A stretch of DNA of 64,000 nt, from the NCBI RefSeq assembly GCF_000515335.1, contig NZ_KI911563.1, forward strand, positions 2,368,355-2,432,354. Reading direction: 5' to 3'. A program made the position numbers and the translations under genes. The notes beneath the pieces are model-generated. The model made no database searches and had not been told where the DNA came from. It saw nothing but the letters and a program-made list of their open reading frames with translations. Positions 23,254 through 31,285 of the stretch are shown in pieces; position 1 is the first letter of the stretch, and each line of letters starts with the position of its first letter. Source of the DNA: Cohnella panacarvi Gsoil 349 (GTDB taxonomy: Bacteria; Bacillota; Bacilli; Paenibacillales; Paenibacillaceae).

Positions 23254-24456
23254 CTAATACGATATTTTCCCGAGTATCCTCTCTTGTCCCGCTCCCGTAA
23301 CGCTCGGTAGATGGTTGCTGCGCCTTGCGATCGCATAGTCCGCCAACAAAGCGAATGCGACCGCTTCCTTGGCGTCGCTGTTCAGGCCGATGTCTTCCTG
23401 CGTCATGACGCGCACGCCCATCGGCTCCATCTCCTGCTTGATCCGTTCCATCAAGACCGGATTGTAGCTTCCGCCTCCGCCGACGACGATCGCGTCAGCC
23501 GGGTTGCGATCCCGCACGAATCGGCGATAGCTTTCTCCGATCGACCATGCGGTCAGCTCCGTAACCGTGGCGATCAGATCGTTGGACGAGATCTGATTCT
23601 CCCGGCCGCAACGAAGCAGCTTGGTCATATATTTCGAGTCGAATAGCTCTCTGCCCGTCGACTTCGGCGGCGGCTTCCTATAGTAGGGCTCATGCTTGAG
23701 CTGATCCAGCAGACCCGCATGCACCGTTCCGCTTCGCGCAAGCTCGCCTCCCGCATCCATCTTCCTGCCCGGATATAGCCGCGACACCGCGCCGTCGATC
23801 AGCACGTTGCCCGGACCGGTATCGAAAGCGTACACTTGCCCGGGCGTCGCTCCGGCCGGAATGACGGTCATGTTGCCGATGCCTCCGATATTCTGAAGCA
23901 GCAAAGTCCGATCCGGCTCCCGGTACAACAGATATTCGGTGAACGGAACGAGCGGCGCCCCCTGGCCTCCCGCGGCCATGTCGGCCGGACGGAAGTCGGA
24001 GACGCACGGAATGCCTGTCCTGGCGGCGATAACGGACCCTTCTCCGATCTGCACCGTATATCGCAGCTCGAAGCCGTCTTCCAACGCCGGCTCGGGCGAA
24101 TGGTAGATCGTCTGGCCGTGGGATCCGATAACCCCGATGTCTTCGGGCCTTAATCCGGCTGCCGAGATCGCGGACAACGCGGCCTGGGCATATAACTCGC
24201 CGAGCCGTACGTTCATCTTGCCCACTCGGTCGACCGTCGCATGCCCGGGATCGAACAAGGCGAATATCGCTTCCCGAACCTGCGCCGGATAGGGCGTGTT
24301 CTCGAACGCGAGCAGCTTCACCTTCGGCCGTTCGCAGCTTTGTTCCCCGTCCTCGATCGAGATGACGGCCGCGTCGATGCCGTCGACGGACGTGCCTGAC
24401 ATTAGCCCGACGGCAAGACGCGGGCCATTCGCCGAATCGCGTCCGTTCCCCGTCAT
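23254..24456 (-). CDS. anmK: anhydro-N-acetylmuramic acid kinase
   Basis: The 400-residue AnmK converts 1,6-anhydroMurNAc plus ATP and water to MurNAc-6-phosphate, cleaving the anhydro ring. Motifs: VGLMSGTSVDGIDAAV at the N-terminus, GSHGQTIYHSP, PFTEYLLYRE, the DTGPGNVLIDG block and VVGGGGSYNPVLMERI near the C-terminus. The ATG overlaps the upstream permease stop by 4 bp (ATGA), so they are translationally coupled. Product feeds MurQ. AnhydroMurNAc comes from lytic transglycosylases, so the cell can recycle both hydrolase and transglycosylase products. Confidence 0.96.
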   Translation of the reverse strand: MTGNGRDSANGPRLAVGLMSGTSVDGIDAAVISIEDGEQSCERPKVKLLAFENTPYPAQVREAIFALFDPGHATVDRVGKMNVRLGELYAQAALSAISAAGLRPEDIGVIGSHGQTIYHSPEPALEDGFELRYTVQIGEGSVIAARTGIPCVSDFRPADMAAGGQGAPLVPFTEYLLYREPDRTLLLQNIGGIGNMTVIPAGATPGQVYAFDTGPGNVLIDGAVSRLYPGRKMDAGGELARSGTVHAGLLDQLKHEPYYRKPPPKSTGRELFDSKYMTKLLRCGRENQISSNDLIATVTELTAWSIGESYRRFVRDRNPADAIVVGGGGSYNPVLMERIKQEMEPMGVRVMTQEDIGLNSDAKEAVAFALLADYAIARRSNHLPSVTGAGQERILGKISY

Positions 24457-25313
24457 CCTTTCACCGCTCCCACGGTAACGCCTTGCAGGAAATATTTCTG
24501 AAGGCTGAAGAACAAGATGAACATCGGCAACGCCGCGACCGTCGCCCCCGCCATCATCGGCGAGAAATACGTCGTGCTATTGAATCGGAAATTTTTCAGC
24601 CCGAGCTGGATCGTCTGCATATCCATCGAATTGGTGACGAGGAGCGGCCAGAAGAACGTGTTCCAGCTGTCCATGAACGTCAGGATGGCCATAACGGCCA
24701 GCACCGTCTTCGACAACGGCATGATGATGCGGAAGAAAATTCGGAATTGGTTGCAGCCTTCAACCTTGGCGCTTTCGATAATCTCCGTCGGGATGCTCGA
24801 CATGAACTGCTTCGCCAAGAACACGTTGAACACCGTGACGAGTCCCGGCATGATCATCGCCGTGTACGTATTCTCCATCTCGAACGTATTCACGACGAGG
24901 ATGTAGAGCGGCACCTGAGTCACTTGGTACGGGATCATCATCGCGCAGAGCAGGATCGCGAACAGGACGTTGCGCCCTCTGAAACGGATTTTGGAGAAGG
25001 CGTACCCCGCCATGCCGGCGAACACCACGTTCGACACCATGACGCAAGCGGCGACGATAAGCGAGTTCCAGATCCATCTCAGCGAATACTCGCTGTAGTC
25101 GAAGAAAAATTTATAGGAATCCAGCGTGAATTTGCCCGGCCATAACGTGTAGTTCATTGCGCCTGCTTCGACCGCGTCGCCGAACGACGAGATGACCATG
25201 AAGTAGATCGGGAACAGCGTCGCCAAAGCGAACAGAAGCAAGACGAAGACGATCGCGCCGTCCCGGGCCCTTCGAACCAACGGGTTCGCGTGCGTTTTTT
25301 TGTATAAAGCCAT
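24453..25313 (-). CDS. sugar ABC transporter permease, MalG type
   Basis: The 286-residue inner-membrane protein has six predicted helices and the permease signature EAA-like loop IESAKVEGCNQFRIFFRIIMPLSK (about 189-212) that contacts the ATPase. The N-terminus is basic and cytoplasmic. It pairs with the MalF-type permease and lipoprotein upstream. No ATP-binding subunit is encoded nearby, typical for Firmicute CUT1 systems that share a common MsmK-like ATPase. From context it imports MurNAc-containing sugars; substrate not proven. Confidence 0.93.
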   Translation of the reverse strand: MALYKKTHANPLVRRARDGAIVFVLLLFALATLFPIYFMVISSFGDAVEAGAMNYTLWPGKFTLDSYKFFFDYSEYSLRWIWNSLIVAACVMVSNVVFAGMAGYAFSKIRFRGRNVLFAILLCAMMIPYQVTQVPLYILVVNTFEMENTYTAMIMPGLVTVFNVFLAKQFMSSIPTEIIESAKVEGCNQFRIFFRIIMPLSKTVLAVMAILTFMDSWNTFFWPLLVTNSMDMQTIQLGLKNFRFNSTTYFSPMMAGATVAALPMFILFFSLQKYFLQGVTVGAVKG

Positions 25314-25330
25314 ATGGCGTTCCTGCCTCC

Positions 25331-26239
25331 CTAGTACTCCACGTCTTTACCGAACGCTTTGAACTGTATAAGCGCGATGGTTGCGATAATCACCGTCAGA
25401 ATGAGCGATTGAGCCGCCGCCTCGCCGAACTCGAAATACTTGAACGCATTGTTGAAAATAAGCAGCCCGACCATCGTCGTCGCGTTGTCCGGTCCGCCGC
25501 CCGTCATGAGGAACGCGTTCTGGAACACTTGGAAGGAACCGATTACGCCCGTGACGAGCAGGAAGAGCGTCGTCGGCTTCAGGAACGGGAGAACGATGTA
25601 ACGAAGCTTCTGCAGGAAGTTCGCGCCGTCCAGCTCAGCGGCTTCATAATAGCTGTCGTCGATGCCGAGCAGCGCCGCCAAGTAGATGATGATGCTTGTG
25701 CCGTGGCTGGATAGCCAAGACATCAGCACGAGCGAGAACATCGACGTATCGCTCGTACCCAGCCAGTTCTGGTTATGGATTCCGAAGAAGCCGATCAGTT
25801 GGTTCAGAATGCCCTCCGGCAACGGATCGTATATCCATAGCCAGACGACGGACATCGTAACGCCGCTCGCCACGGCCGGCAAATAATAGACGGCCTTGAA
25901 CGTCGTCTGCAGCCGTTTCCTGAGCGGAAGGATCAAGATCGCGATCACGAAAGAGATCAACAGGTTGACGGGAACCGTCAGAACCGTATATTTGATCGTA
26001 TTGCGGATCGACTTCCAAAAGAGATCATCGCGGAGCGTTTCCGCGTAATTGTCTAAGCCGATATAAGTGGAGCCGAGCGGTTTGTATTCCTGGAAGCTGA
26101 TCAGGAAAGCGCTTACGACGGGATACGCCGTGAACAGCGCGTATACGACGAGAGCCACGGCGATAAACGCGTAGGCCCATGCCCAATCGCCGTCTTTGAT
26201 CATTCGTTTCTTGTATGTCTTCGTTGCCGGTTGAGCCAT
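25331..26239 (-). CDS. sugar ABC transporter permease, MalF type
   Basis: The 302-residue inner-membrane protein has six predicted helices, starting WAYAFIAVALVVYALFTAYP, and the EAA loop YYEAAELDGANFLQKLRYIVLP. ATG 26239 is chosen with AAGGGG 10 nt upstream; an in-frame TTG at 26269 lacks a ribosome site. It follows the binding-protein gene after a perfect hairpin and precedes the MalG-type permease by 17 bp. Confidence 0.92.
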   Translation of the reverse strand: MAQPATKTYKKRMIKDGDWAWAYAFIAVALVVYALFTAYPVVSAFLISFQEYKPLGSTYIGLDNYAETLRDDLFWKSIRNTIKYTVLTVPVNLLISFVIAILILPLRKRLQTTFKAVYYLPAVASGVTMSVVWLWIYDPLPEGILNQLIGFFGIHNQNWLGTSDTSMFSLVLMSWLSSHGTSIIIYLAALLGIDDSYYEAAELDGANFLQKLRYIVLPFLKPTTLFLLVTGVIGSFQVFQNAFLMTGGGPDNATTMVGLLIFNNAFKYFEFGEAAAQSLILTVIIATIALIQFKAFGKDVEY

Positions 26240-26277
26240 GCCGCCGTACCCCTTTATGAGCCGATTCAAATCGAGAT

Positions 26278-26309
26278 CGGATAGCCGCTGTACGATCAGC
26301 GGCTATCCG
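26278..26309 (-). promoter_or_regulatory. perfect 12-bp hairpin between binding-protein and permease genes
   Basis: CGGATAGCCGCT (26278-26289) is exactly inverted at 26298-26309 around an 8-nt loop. No T-run follows. Such hairpins after binding-protein genes often protect the upstream mRNA from exonucleases, giving more binding protein than permease. Confidence 0.75.
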
Positions 26310-26321
26310 ACGTTCGCAATC

Positions 26322-27779
26322 TTAGTCTTGGACGACGCCGTCGGCGCCGAATTCTTTCACAGCTGCTTTCATGACTTCATCGTACATCTTCTCAGGCGTA
26401 ATCTCGTTAGCGAGCAAGGCTTGCATCTTCGGAATGATCACTTCGTCTTCGAGCTTGATCGCTTTCGCGCTCAGTTCCGCAGGGATATCCGGGCGAGGAG
26501 GCGTCGCGAACGTCAGCATCCGCTCTACCGCCGCCAAGTTTTCCGCGCTGCGCTCGATCGTCAGGCTTGCCGCCGCGGCTTTCGCGCTTTCCGTGATGTG
26601 CGAAGCGAACAGATCGTTGTTCGTGACTGCCGCGACTTTGCCGCTTGCCAGGTAGTATGCCGCTTTCGCGACGTTCGCTTTATGCTCGGCAGTCGGTTCT
26701 TTCTTGCCGCGGAACGTCACGTATCCGTCGATGACCGTCGTCGAGACCGGCTGAGCGCCTGCGAAGGTCGGTACCGGCAGCACGATATAATCGACCTTGA
26801 TGCTGTCCTTAACCGCGCTTCCGTCGTTCGCTTCGAGCTTGGCGTTATTCGCCTTCGCGGAGTTCTCGAACGTGGCCAACCCTTTGCCCGTGATCATCGT
26901 CTGGCCGGTCAGGAACATATTCCAACGTTTGCCCGCGTCGACGGAGCTAAGCTCTTTCGGCATCGAGCCGTCGTCGATCATCTGTCTGACCGCTTTGAGC
27001 ACTTCCAAGTAATTTTTGCTCGTATAAGCGAACTTCAAATCTTTCGTGAACGGATCCGCCATTCCCGCGTTTTTAGCCAAGATCGTCAAGTAGTCTCTCG
27101 CGGCGACGCCGGCCGTGGCGAATACGAAGCCGTAATGCTTGCCGCCTGCCGCGCCGCTCTTGATCGCCTCGCGGAATTGTTCGTACGTCCAGCCTTCCTG
27201 CTGTACTTTCTTCCAGTCGACGCCCGCTTCCTCCAGATACTGCTTATTGCCGCCGATCGAGTGGACGACCATGTACGCCGGGAATCCGTACAACCCCGCT
27301 CCGCTTTTCATATAATCGAGCGTTACCGCCGGGTTATAGTCGGCGATCATCTCCGGCGTGACCGAATCCGTAATGTCCATCAGCATGCCTTGCTCAAGAT
27401 ATTTCGGGATGCTGGAAGAGCCGATGAACGCGATATCCGGCGGGCTGCCCGCGTTCACTTGCGTATCGAGCTTCTGGGTCATGTCTTCCCAGCCTGCCGG
27501 TTCGATTTTCAAAGTCAAGTTCGGGTACAAGGCGTTGAAATCCTTCTCGATCTGCGCGATGCTCTCTTGATACTTCGGCGAGATCGGCGGCAGCAGCGCG
27601 GTAATCGTGTCCTTCGCCGCTTCCGGGGCGGCGGAGCTTGCCGCCGGCGAGCCGGAGCTTGGAGAGTCGCTTGCGGATGGCGAAGCATTGTTGTTATTGT
27701 TGTTACCGCATGCTGCTAACACGGAGAGCGATAACGTTGTTGCCAGGATGGATGTTAGAACTTTCTTTCTGCTCTTCAT
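26322..27779 (-). CDS. sugar ABC transporter substrate-binding lipoprotein
   Basis: The 485-residue CUT1-family binding protein has a signal peptide with lipobox SVLAACGN (Cys24), a Ser/Pro/Ala linker, and the two-lobed solute-binding fold (INAGSPPDIAFIGSSSIPKYLEQGML, GLYGFPAYMV, MIDDGSMPKE, TMITGKGLATF, STTVIDGYVTF). It captures sugar outside the membrane and hands it to the permeases. First gene after murQ in the cluster. From neighbours, the ligand is probably a muropeptide-derived sugar such as GlcNAc-MurNAc or MurNAc. Confidence 0.92.
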   Translation of the reverse strand: MKSRKKVLTSILATTLSLSVLAACGNNNNNNASPSASDSPSSGSPAASSAAPEAAKDTITALLPPISPKYQESIAQIEKDFNALYPNLTLKIEPAGWEDMTQKLDTQVNAGSPPDIAFIGSSSIPKYLEQGMLMDITDSVTPEMIADYNPAVTLDYMKSGAGLYGFPAYMVVHSIGGNKQYLEEAGVDWKKVQQEGWTYEQFREAIKSGAAGGKHYGFVFATAGVAARDYLTILAKNAGMADPFTKDLKFAYTSKNYLEVLKAVRQMIDDGSMPKELSSVDAGKRWNMFLTGQTMITGKGLATFENSAKANNAKLEANDGSAVKDSIKVDYIVLPVPTFAGAQPVSTTVIDGYVTFRGKKEPTAEHKANVAKAAYYLASGKVAAVTNNDLFASHITESAKAAAASLTIERSAENLAAVERMLTFATPPRPDIPAELSAKAIKLEDEVIIPKMQALLANEITPEKMYDEVMKAAVKEFGADGVVQD

Positions 27780-27842
27780 TGCGTAAATCCTCCCTTTTTC
27801 ATATATGTTGCAATATCATGCACTCGCGCCCGCAGGCCTTAG

Positions 27843-28757
27843 TCAAAGCGCCTGGGCACTCGTACGGATTGCCGCCTTCAGACTGCCTTCGGTGCGCGCT
27901 AGAGCGAGCGCCGCGTTCTCCGCGTTCATGCCGGTTCGAATCATCAAGATCGCCAGCTTGCAGTTCATGGAAGCCCTTTCAAGATAAACTTTGGCTAATC
28001 CCTGCTCGACGCCCGTCGCTTCCTGGATGATCCGGATGGACCGGTCGTACAGCTTCAAGTTGCTGGCTTTCAGGTCGACCATCAGGTTGTCGTATGTTTT
28101 GCCGAGCTTCACCATCGTGCTCGTGGACAGCATGTTGAGTACAAGCTTCTGCGCGGTTCCTGCCTTGAGTCTGGTGGATCCCATGATCACCTCGGGACCG
28201 ACGACGGGAGCGATGCAGACGTCGCATACGGCTTCAAGCTTGGAACGCCTGTTGTTCGTCACCCCGATCGTCGCCGCGCCGAGCTTGGACGCCTGCCGCA
28301 ATCCGGCAATGACGAACGCCGCGCTGCCGCTGGCGGAAATGCCGATTACCGCATCCTTATCCGTCACGCCGCAGCGCTCGATGAGCGCAACCCCCTCCTC
28401 TTCCTTGTCCTCGAAACCTTCCACCGCTACTCTTAGCGCAATGTCTCCCCCGGCAATATGGCCTTGCACCAGCTCGGGATCGACGCCGAAGGTCGGCGGA
28501 CATTCCGATGCGTCGAGTACGCCCAGCCTTCCCGAAGTGCCTGCCCCGACGTACAGCATTCTGCCTCCCGCCTTCAGCTTGCGATAACAAATATCGACCG
28601 CTTGCGCGATTTCGGGAATGACTTCCGCTACCGCCGCGGGAACTTTGGCGTCCTCTTCGTTGAGAAGCCTCAGCATCTGTTCCGTCGTGCATTCATCGAT
28701 CATCTTCGTCTTCTGATTAATCTCCTCCGTCGTCAAGCCTGCAAGATAATCGTTCAT
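27843..28757 (-). CDS. murQ: N-acetylmuramic acid 6-phosphate etherase
   Basis: MurQ cleaves the lactyl ether of MurNAc-6P to GlcNAc-6P plus D-lactate, the hub reaction of MurNAc catabolism. The 304-residue SIS-fold protein has the family signature VGAGTSGRLGVLDASECPPTFG, GHIAGGD, GISASGSAAFV and GSTRLKAGTAQKLVLNML. ATG 28757 is preferred, with AGGAG 7 nt upstream; longer in-frame starts lack a ribosome site. First gene of the salvage operon, preceded by a promoter and MurR-like operator. Confidence 0.97.
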   Translation of the reverse strand: MNDYLAGLTTEEINQKTKMIDECTTEQMLRLLNEEDAKVPAAVAEVIPEIAQAVDICYRKLKAGGRMLYVGAGTSGRLGVLDASECPPTFGVDPELVQGHIAGGDIALRVAVEGFEDKEEEGVALIERCGVTDKDAVIGISASGSAAFVIAGLRQASKLGAATIGVTNNRRSKLEAVCDVCIAPVVGPEVIMGSTRLKAGTAQKLVLNMLSTSTMVKLGKTYDNLMVDLKASNLKLYDRSIRIIQEATGVEQGLAKVYLERASMNCKLAILMIRTGMNAENAALALARTEGSLKAAIRTSAQAL

Positions 28758-28833
28758 CGCCATTCTCCTACCCTGATTATTGGTCCGGATTTCAGTCTTT
28801 ATTAACTCTTTTTGTGTATCTCTTGCTGAGGTT

Positions 28834-28863
28834 AATATAATACGCAAGTCGATTATTCGTCAA
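28834..28863 (-). promoter_or_regulatory. promoter of the murQ operon
   Basis: On the minus strand TTGACG (28858-28863) and TATATT (28834-28839) are 18 bp apart, giving a start near 28827 and a leader of about 70 nt to murQ. Confidence 0.65.
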
Positions 28864-28870
28864 TAGAATT

Positions 28871-28893
28871 TGAAATAAAATTTCATAATGAAA
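28871..28893. promoter_or_regulatory. MurR/RpiR operator candidate upstream of murQ
   Basis: TGAAATAAAATTTCA (28871-28885) is a palindrome with 3-bp centre, overlapping a second palindrome TTTCATAATGAAA (28881-28893). It lies directly upstream of the -35. A related 15-mer, TGAAATTTATTTTCA, lies upstream of murR at 29897-29911. Confidence 0.6.
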
Positions 28894-28925
28894 TAAATTT
28901 TTGGTTTAATAACGTCAATATGCGA

Positions 28926-28975
<50 letters not shown>

Positions 28976-28981
28976 TTTCCG

Positions 28982-29857
28982 TTATCGGGACGACGATCTG
29001 CGGTGCTTGCCGGACAGGATGTTATGCGTCTTCGATAAATATTTCTTCACGTTCTGGTATTCCGCGCTCGCAACGCCCGCGAACAGAATGTCGATGACGT
29101 TCAGCATCGCGATCCGCGAGCCCATCGCGCCGCTGCGGATCGTAAGCTCCGGCGTCGAGATGTACAGCACGATATTCGCCTTATCCGCCAGTTCGCTCTT
29201 GTTGTACTTCGTAATCGCGATAACCTGCGCGCCGTTCTTCTTGACGATATCGAGCGCTTCGAGAATTTCCGACGTATCCCCGGAGTTCGAGATGAAGATG
29301 GCCACGTCTCCCCTGCCAAGCAGCGTAGCGGCCGTTAGCTGGCTGTGTCCGTCGATATAGGCGTGGCACATCTTGTTGATGCGGGAAAACTTCTGTTCCC
29401 CGTCCTTGCACACCAAACCGGAAGCGCCGATGCCGAAGAACACGATCCGGTCGCTCGCCCGCAGCGCCTTCACCGCCCGGGCGACTTCGCCGCGGTCCAG
29501 TACGCTTAACGTGTCCTCGATCGATTTCATATTGTTGCGGGAGATGTTGGCGATAATCGTCGTCAAATCGTCTCCCGGCTGAATGTCCGTATATTGATCC
29601 TTCTGTTCGTCTTCCATCGAGCCGATCGACGCGGAGATGCTGACGATAAAGCTTCGGTACCCGCTGCAGCCCATCGTCTTGCAGAAGCGCAGCACGGACG
29701 CGTCGCTCGTCTTGCTCAATTGGGCAAGCTGCTTAATCGACAGATGCGGGATTTCGTCCAAGTTGGCCAGGATATATTCGGCCACCAGCTTCTCGACGGG
29801 AGTCAAGCTTTCCTTCATGTCCCGCATCTTGATCAGAATATTATCGTGTATCGCCAT
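28982..29857 (-). CDS. murR: MurR/RpiR-family regulator
   Basis: The 291-residue protein has an N-terminal HTH_6 domain (LSIKQLAQLSKTSDASVLRFCKTMGCSGY, about 39-67) and a C-terminal SIS domain (FFGIGASGLVCKDGEQKFSR, ISNSGDTSEILEALDI) that binds phosphosugars. MurR-type proteins repress MurNAc catabolic genes and are released by MurNAc-6P. It is encoded on the same strand just upstream of murQ, with a strong terminator between. Palindromes of the same type precede both murQ and murR, consistent with autoregulation. Naming is by context; other RpiR functions are possible. Confidence 0.88.
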   Translation of the reverse strand: MAIHDNILIKMRDMKESLTPVEKLVAEYILANLDEIPHLSIKQLAQLSKTSDASVLRFCKTMGCSGYRSFIVSISASIGSMEDEQKDQYTDIQPGDDLTTIIANISRNNMKSIEDTLSVLDRGEVARAVKALRASDRIVFFGIGASGLVCKDGEQKFSRINKMCHAYIDGHSQLTAATLLGRGDVAIFISNSGDTSEILEALDIVKKNGAQVIAITKYNKSELADKANIVLYISTPELTIRSGAMGSRIAMLNVIDILFAGVASAEYQNVKKYLSKTHNILSGKHRRSSSR

Positions 29858-29896
29858 ATTCGTCCCTACTTATCCATTTAATAAAGTCACGGTTAT

Positions 29897-29911
29897 TGAA
29901 ATTTATTTTCA
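29897..29911. promoter_or_regulatory. MurR/RpiR operator candidate upstream of murR
   Basis: TGAAATTTATTTTCA, 40 bp upstream of the murR start, matches the murQ operator candidate in arms and length (one arm has one mismatch). Confidence 0.55.
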
Positions 29912-29941
29912 TATTAATCGTACGGGTATGAAAAGACAAGA

Positions 29942-31285
29942 TCATTCCTTAGGCGCCGCGATTCTCTCGTACAAGTAATCGACGACGTGTTTCGCTTCCA
30001 TCCGTCCCTTCGCCCCGTGCTTCTCGATGCCCAGCTTCATCTGGAGCAGGCAACCGGGGTTGCTCGTCAGCATGTAGCGGGCATTCGTCTCGTTCGCATG
30101 TTCCATCTTGTGCCGCAAAATTTGTCCGGCCATCTCCGGCTGCGTGACGTTATAGATGCCCGCCGATCCGCAGCAGCGGTCCGATTCTTTCATCTCGCAG
30201 TAATGCGCTCCGCTCACTTGCCTCATAAGCCGTCTTGGCGCATCGGAACTTTTCATGACATTGCGCAGATGGCACGAGTCCTGGTAGGTGATCGTCACCG
30301 GCTCGGCGGCTTCGGCTTCCGCGAACGCCGGCAATCTGCCGCGTTCGACGATCAGATTCGCGACGTCCACCGTACGGGATGCCAACCATTCTCCAAGCTC
30401 GGCATATTCCCGATCGTCGTGAAGAAGATGATCGTACTCGACGAGGAACGCCCCGCAGCCGCCCGCGTTGGATACGACGTAATCGACGTCTGCCGAGCGG
30501 AAAGTCTTCGCGTTGGCGCGAGCCAGCTCGCGGGCTTGCTCCATCTCTCCGCTATGCGCGTGCAACGCGCCGCAGCACGTCTGACTCGGAGGAATAACGA
30601 CCTCGAATCCCGCTTCGGACAGCAGCTTGACCGTGTTGACGTTCGTCTCCGCGAACAGGACGTCCATCAAGCAGCCCCTGAACAGCGCGACGCGGGCGAT
30701 CTTCTCGCCTTTGGCCGGGTATACTTCTCCGATCCTCTCCAATACGCCTCTTCCGGTAGCGTCCGGCAATACGTTCTCCATCTCCCGCATGTGCTCAGGG
30801 AACAACTTCATCGCTCCGCTTCGTCTCGCGAGCGCGCGCAAACCGGATTTCCGGTAGAACGCTAGCAAACTGCCTGCCCGCTTCAGGCGGTTGCGATGCG
30901 GAAGTATGCTCTTGAAGAACAGCCTGCGTACGCCGGTCATCAGCGGTCCGCGCTCGGCGTGATCCTCGATCGCGTCGCGCGCTTGCTCGATCAACTGGCC
31001 GTATTTCACGTCAGCGGGACAAGCCGGTTCGCACGCGCGGCAGCCCAAGCAGTGGTCCATCTGGTCGCGGAACGATCCGTCAGGTTCCATTAATCCGTCC
31101 GTTACCGCCTTCATGAGCGCGATCCGTCCGCGAGGAGACTCTTGTTCGAGACCGGTCTCCCGGAAAGTCGGACAAGCGGGCAGGCAGAAGCCGCAGCGCA
31201 TGCAGTTCGTCAACTGATCGTAGTCCAGCTTGGCGATCAGCGACTTCTTCAGCGGATTGCCGAGTTCTTCGGTTGTCTTAGCCAC
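29942..31285 (-). CDS. glcF: glycolate oxidase iron-sulfur subunit
   Basis: The 447-residue protein has two 4Fe-4S motifs, CMRCGFCLPACP (about 28-39) and CLGCRACEPACP (about 79-90), and two CCG domains (SQTCCGALHAHSG, ESDRCCGSAGIYN). It accepts electrons from the FAD subunit GlcD and passes them to the quinone pool at the membrane. The GTG start overlaps the glcD end by 8 bp. Substrate could be glycolate, or D-lactate, which MurQ in the adjacent cluster releases. Confidence 0.92.
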   Translation of the reverse strand: MAKTTEELGNPLKKSLIAKLDYDQLTNCMRCGFCLPACPTFRETGLEQESPRGRIALMKAVTDGLMEPDGSFRDQMDHCLGCRACEPACPADVKYGQLIEQARDAIEDHAERGPLMTGVRRLFFKSILPHRNRLKRAGSLLAFYRKSGLRALARRSGAMKLFPEHMREMENVLPDATGRGVLERIGEVYPAKGEKIARVALFRGCLMDVLFAETNVNTVKLLSEAGFEVVIPPSQTCCGALHAHSGEMEQARELARANAKTFRSADVDYVVSNAGGCGAFLVEYDHLLHDDREYAELGEWLASRTVDVANLIVERGRLPAFAEAEAAEPVTITYQDSCHLRNVMKSSDAPRRLMRQVSGAHYCEMKESDRCCGSAGIYNVTQPEMAGQILRHKMEHANETNARYMLTSNPGCLLQMKLGIEKHGAKGRMEAKHVVDYLYERIAAPKE

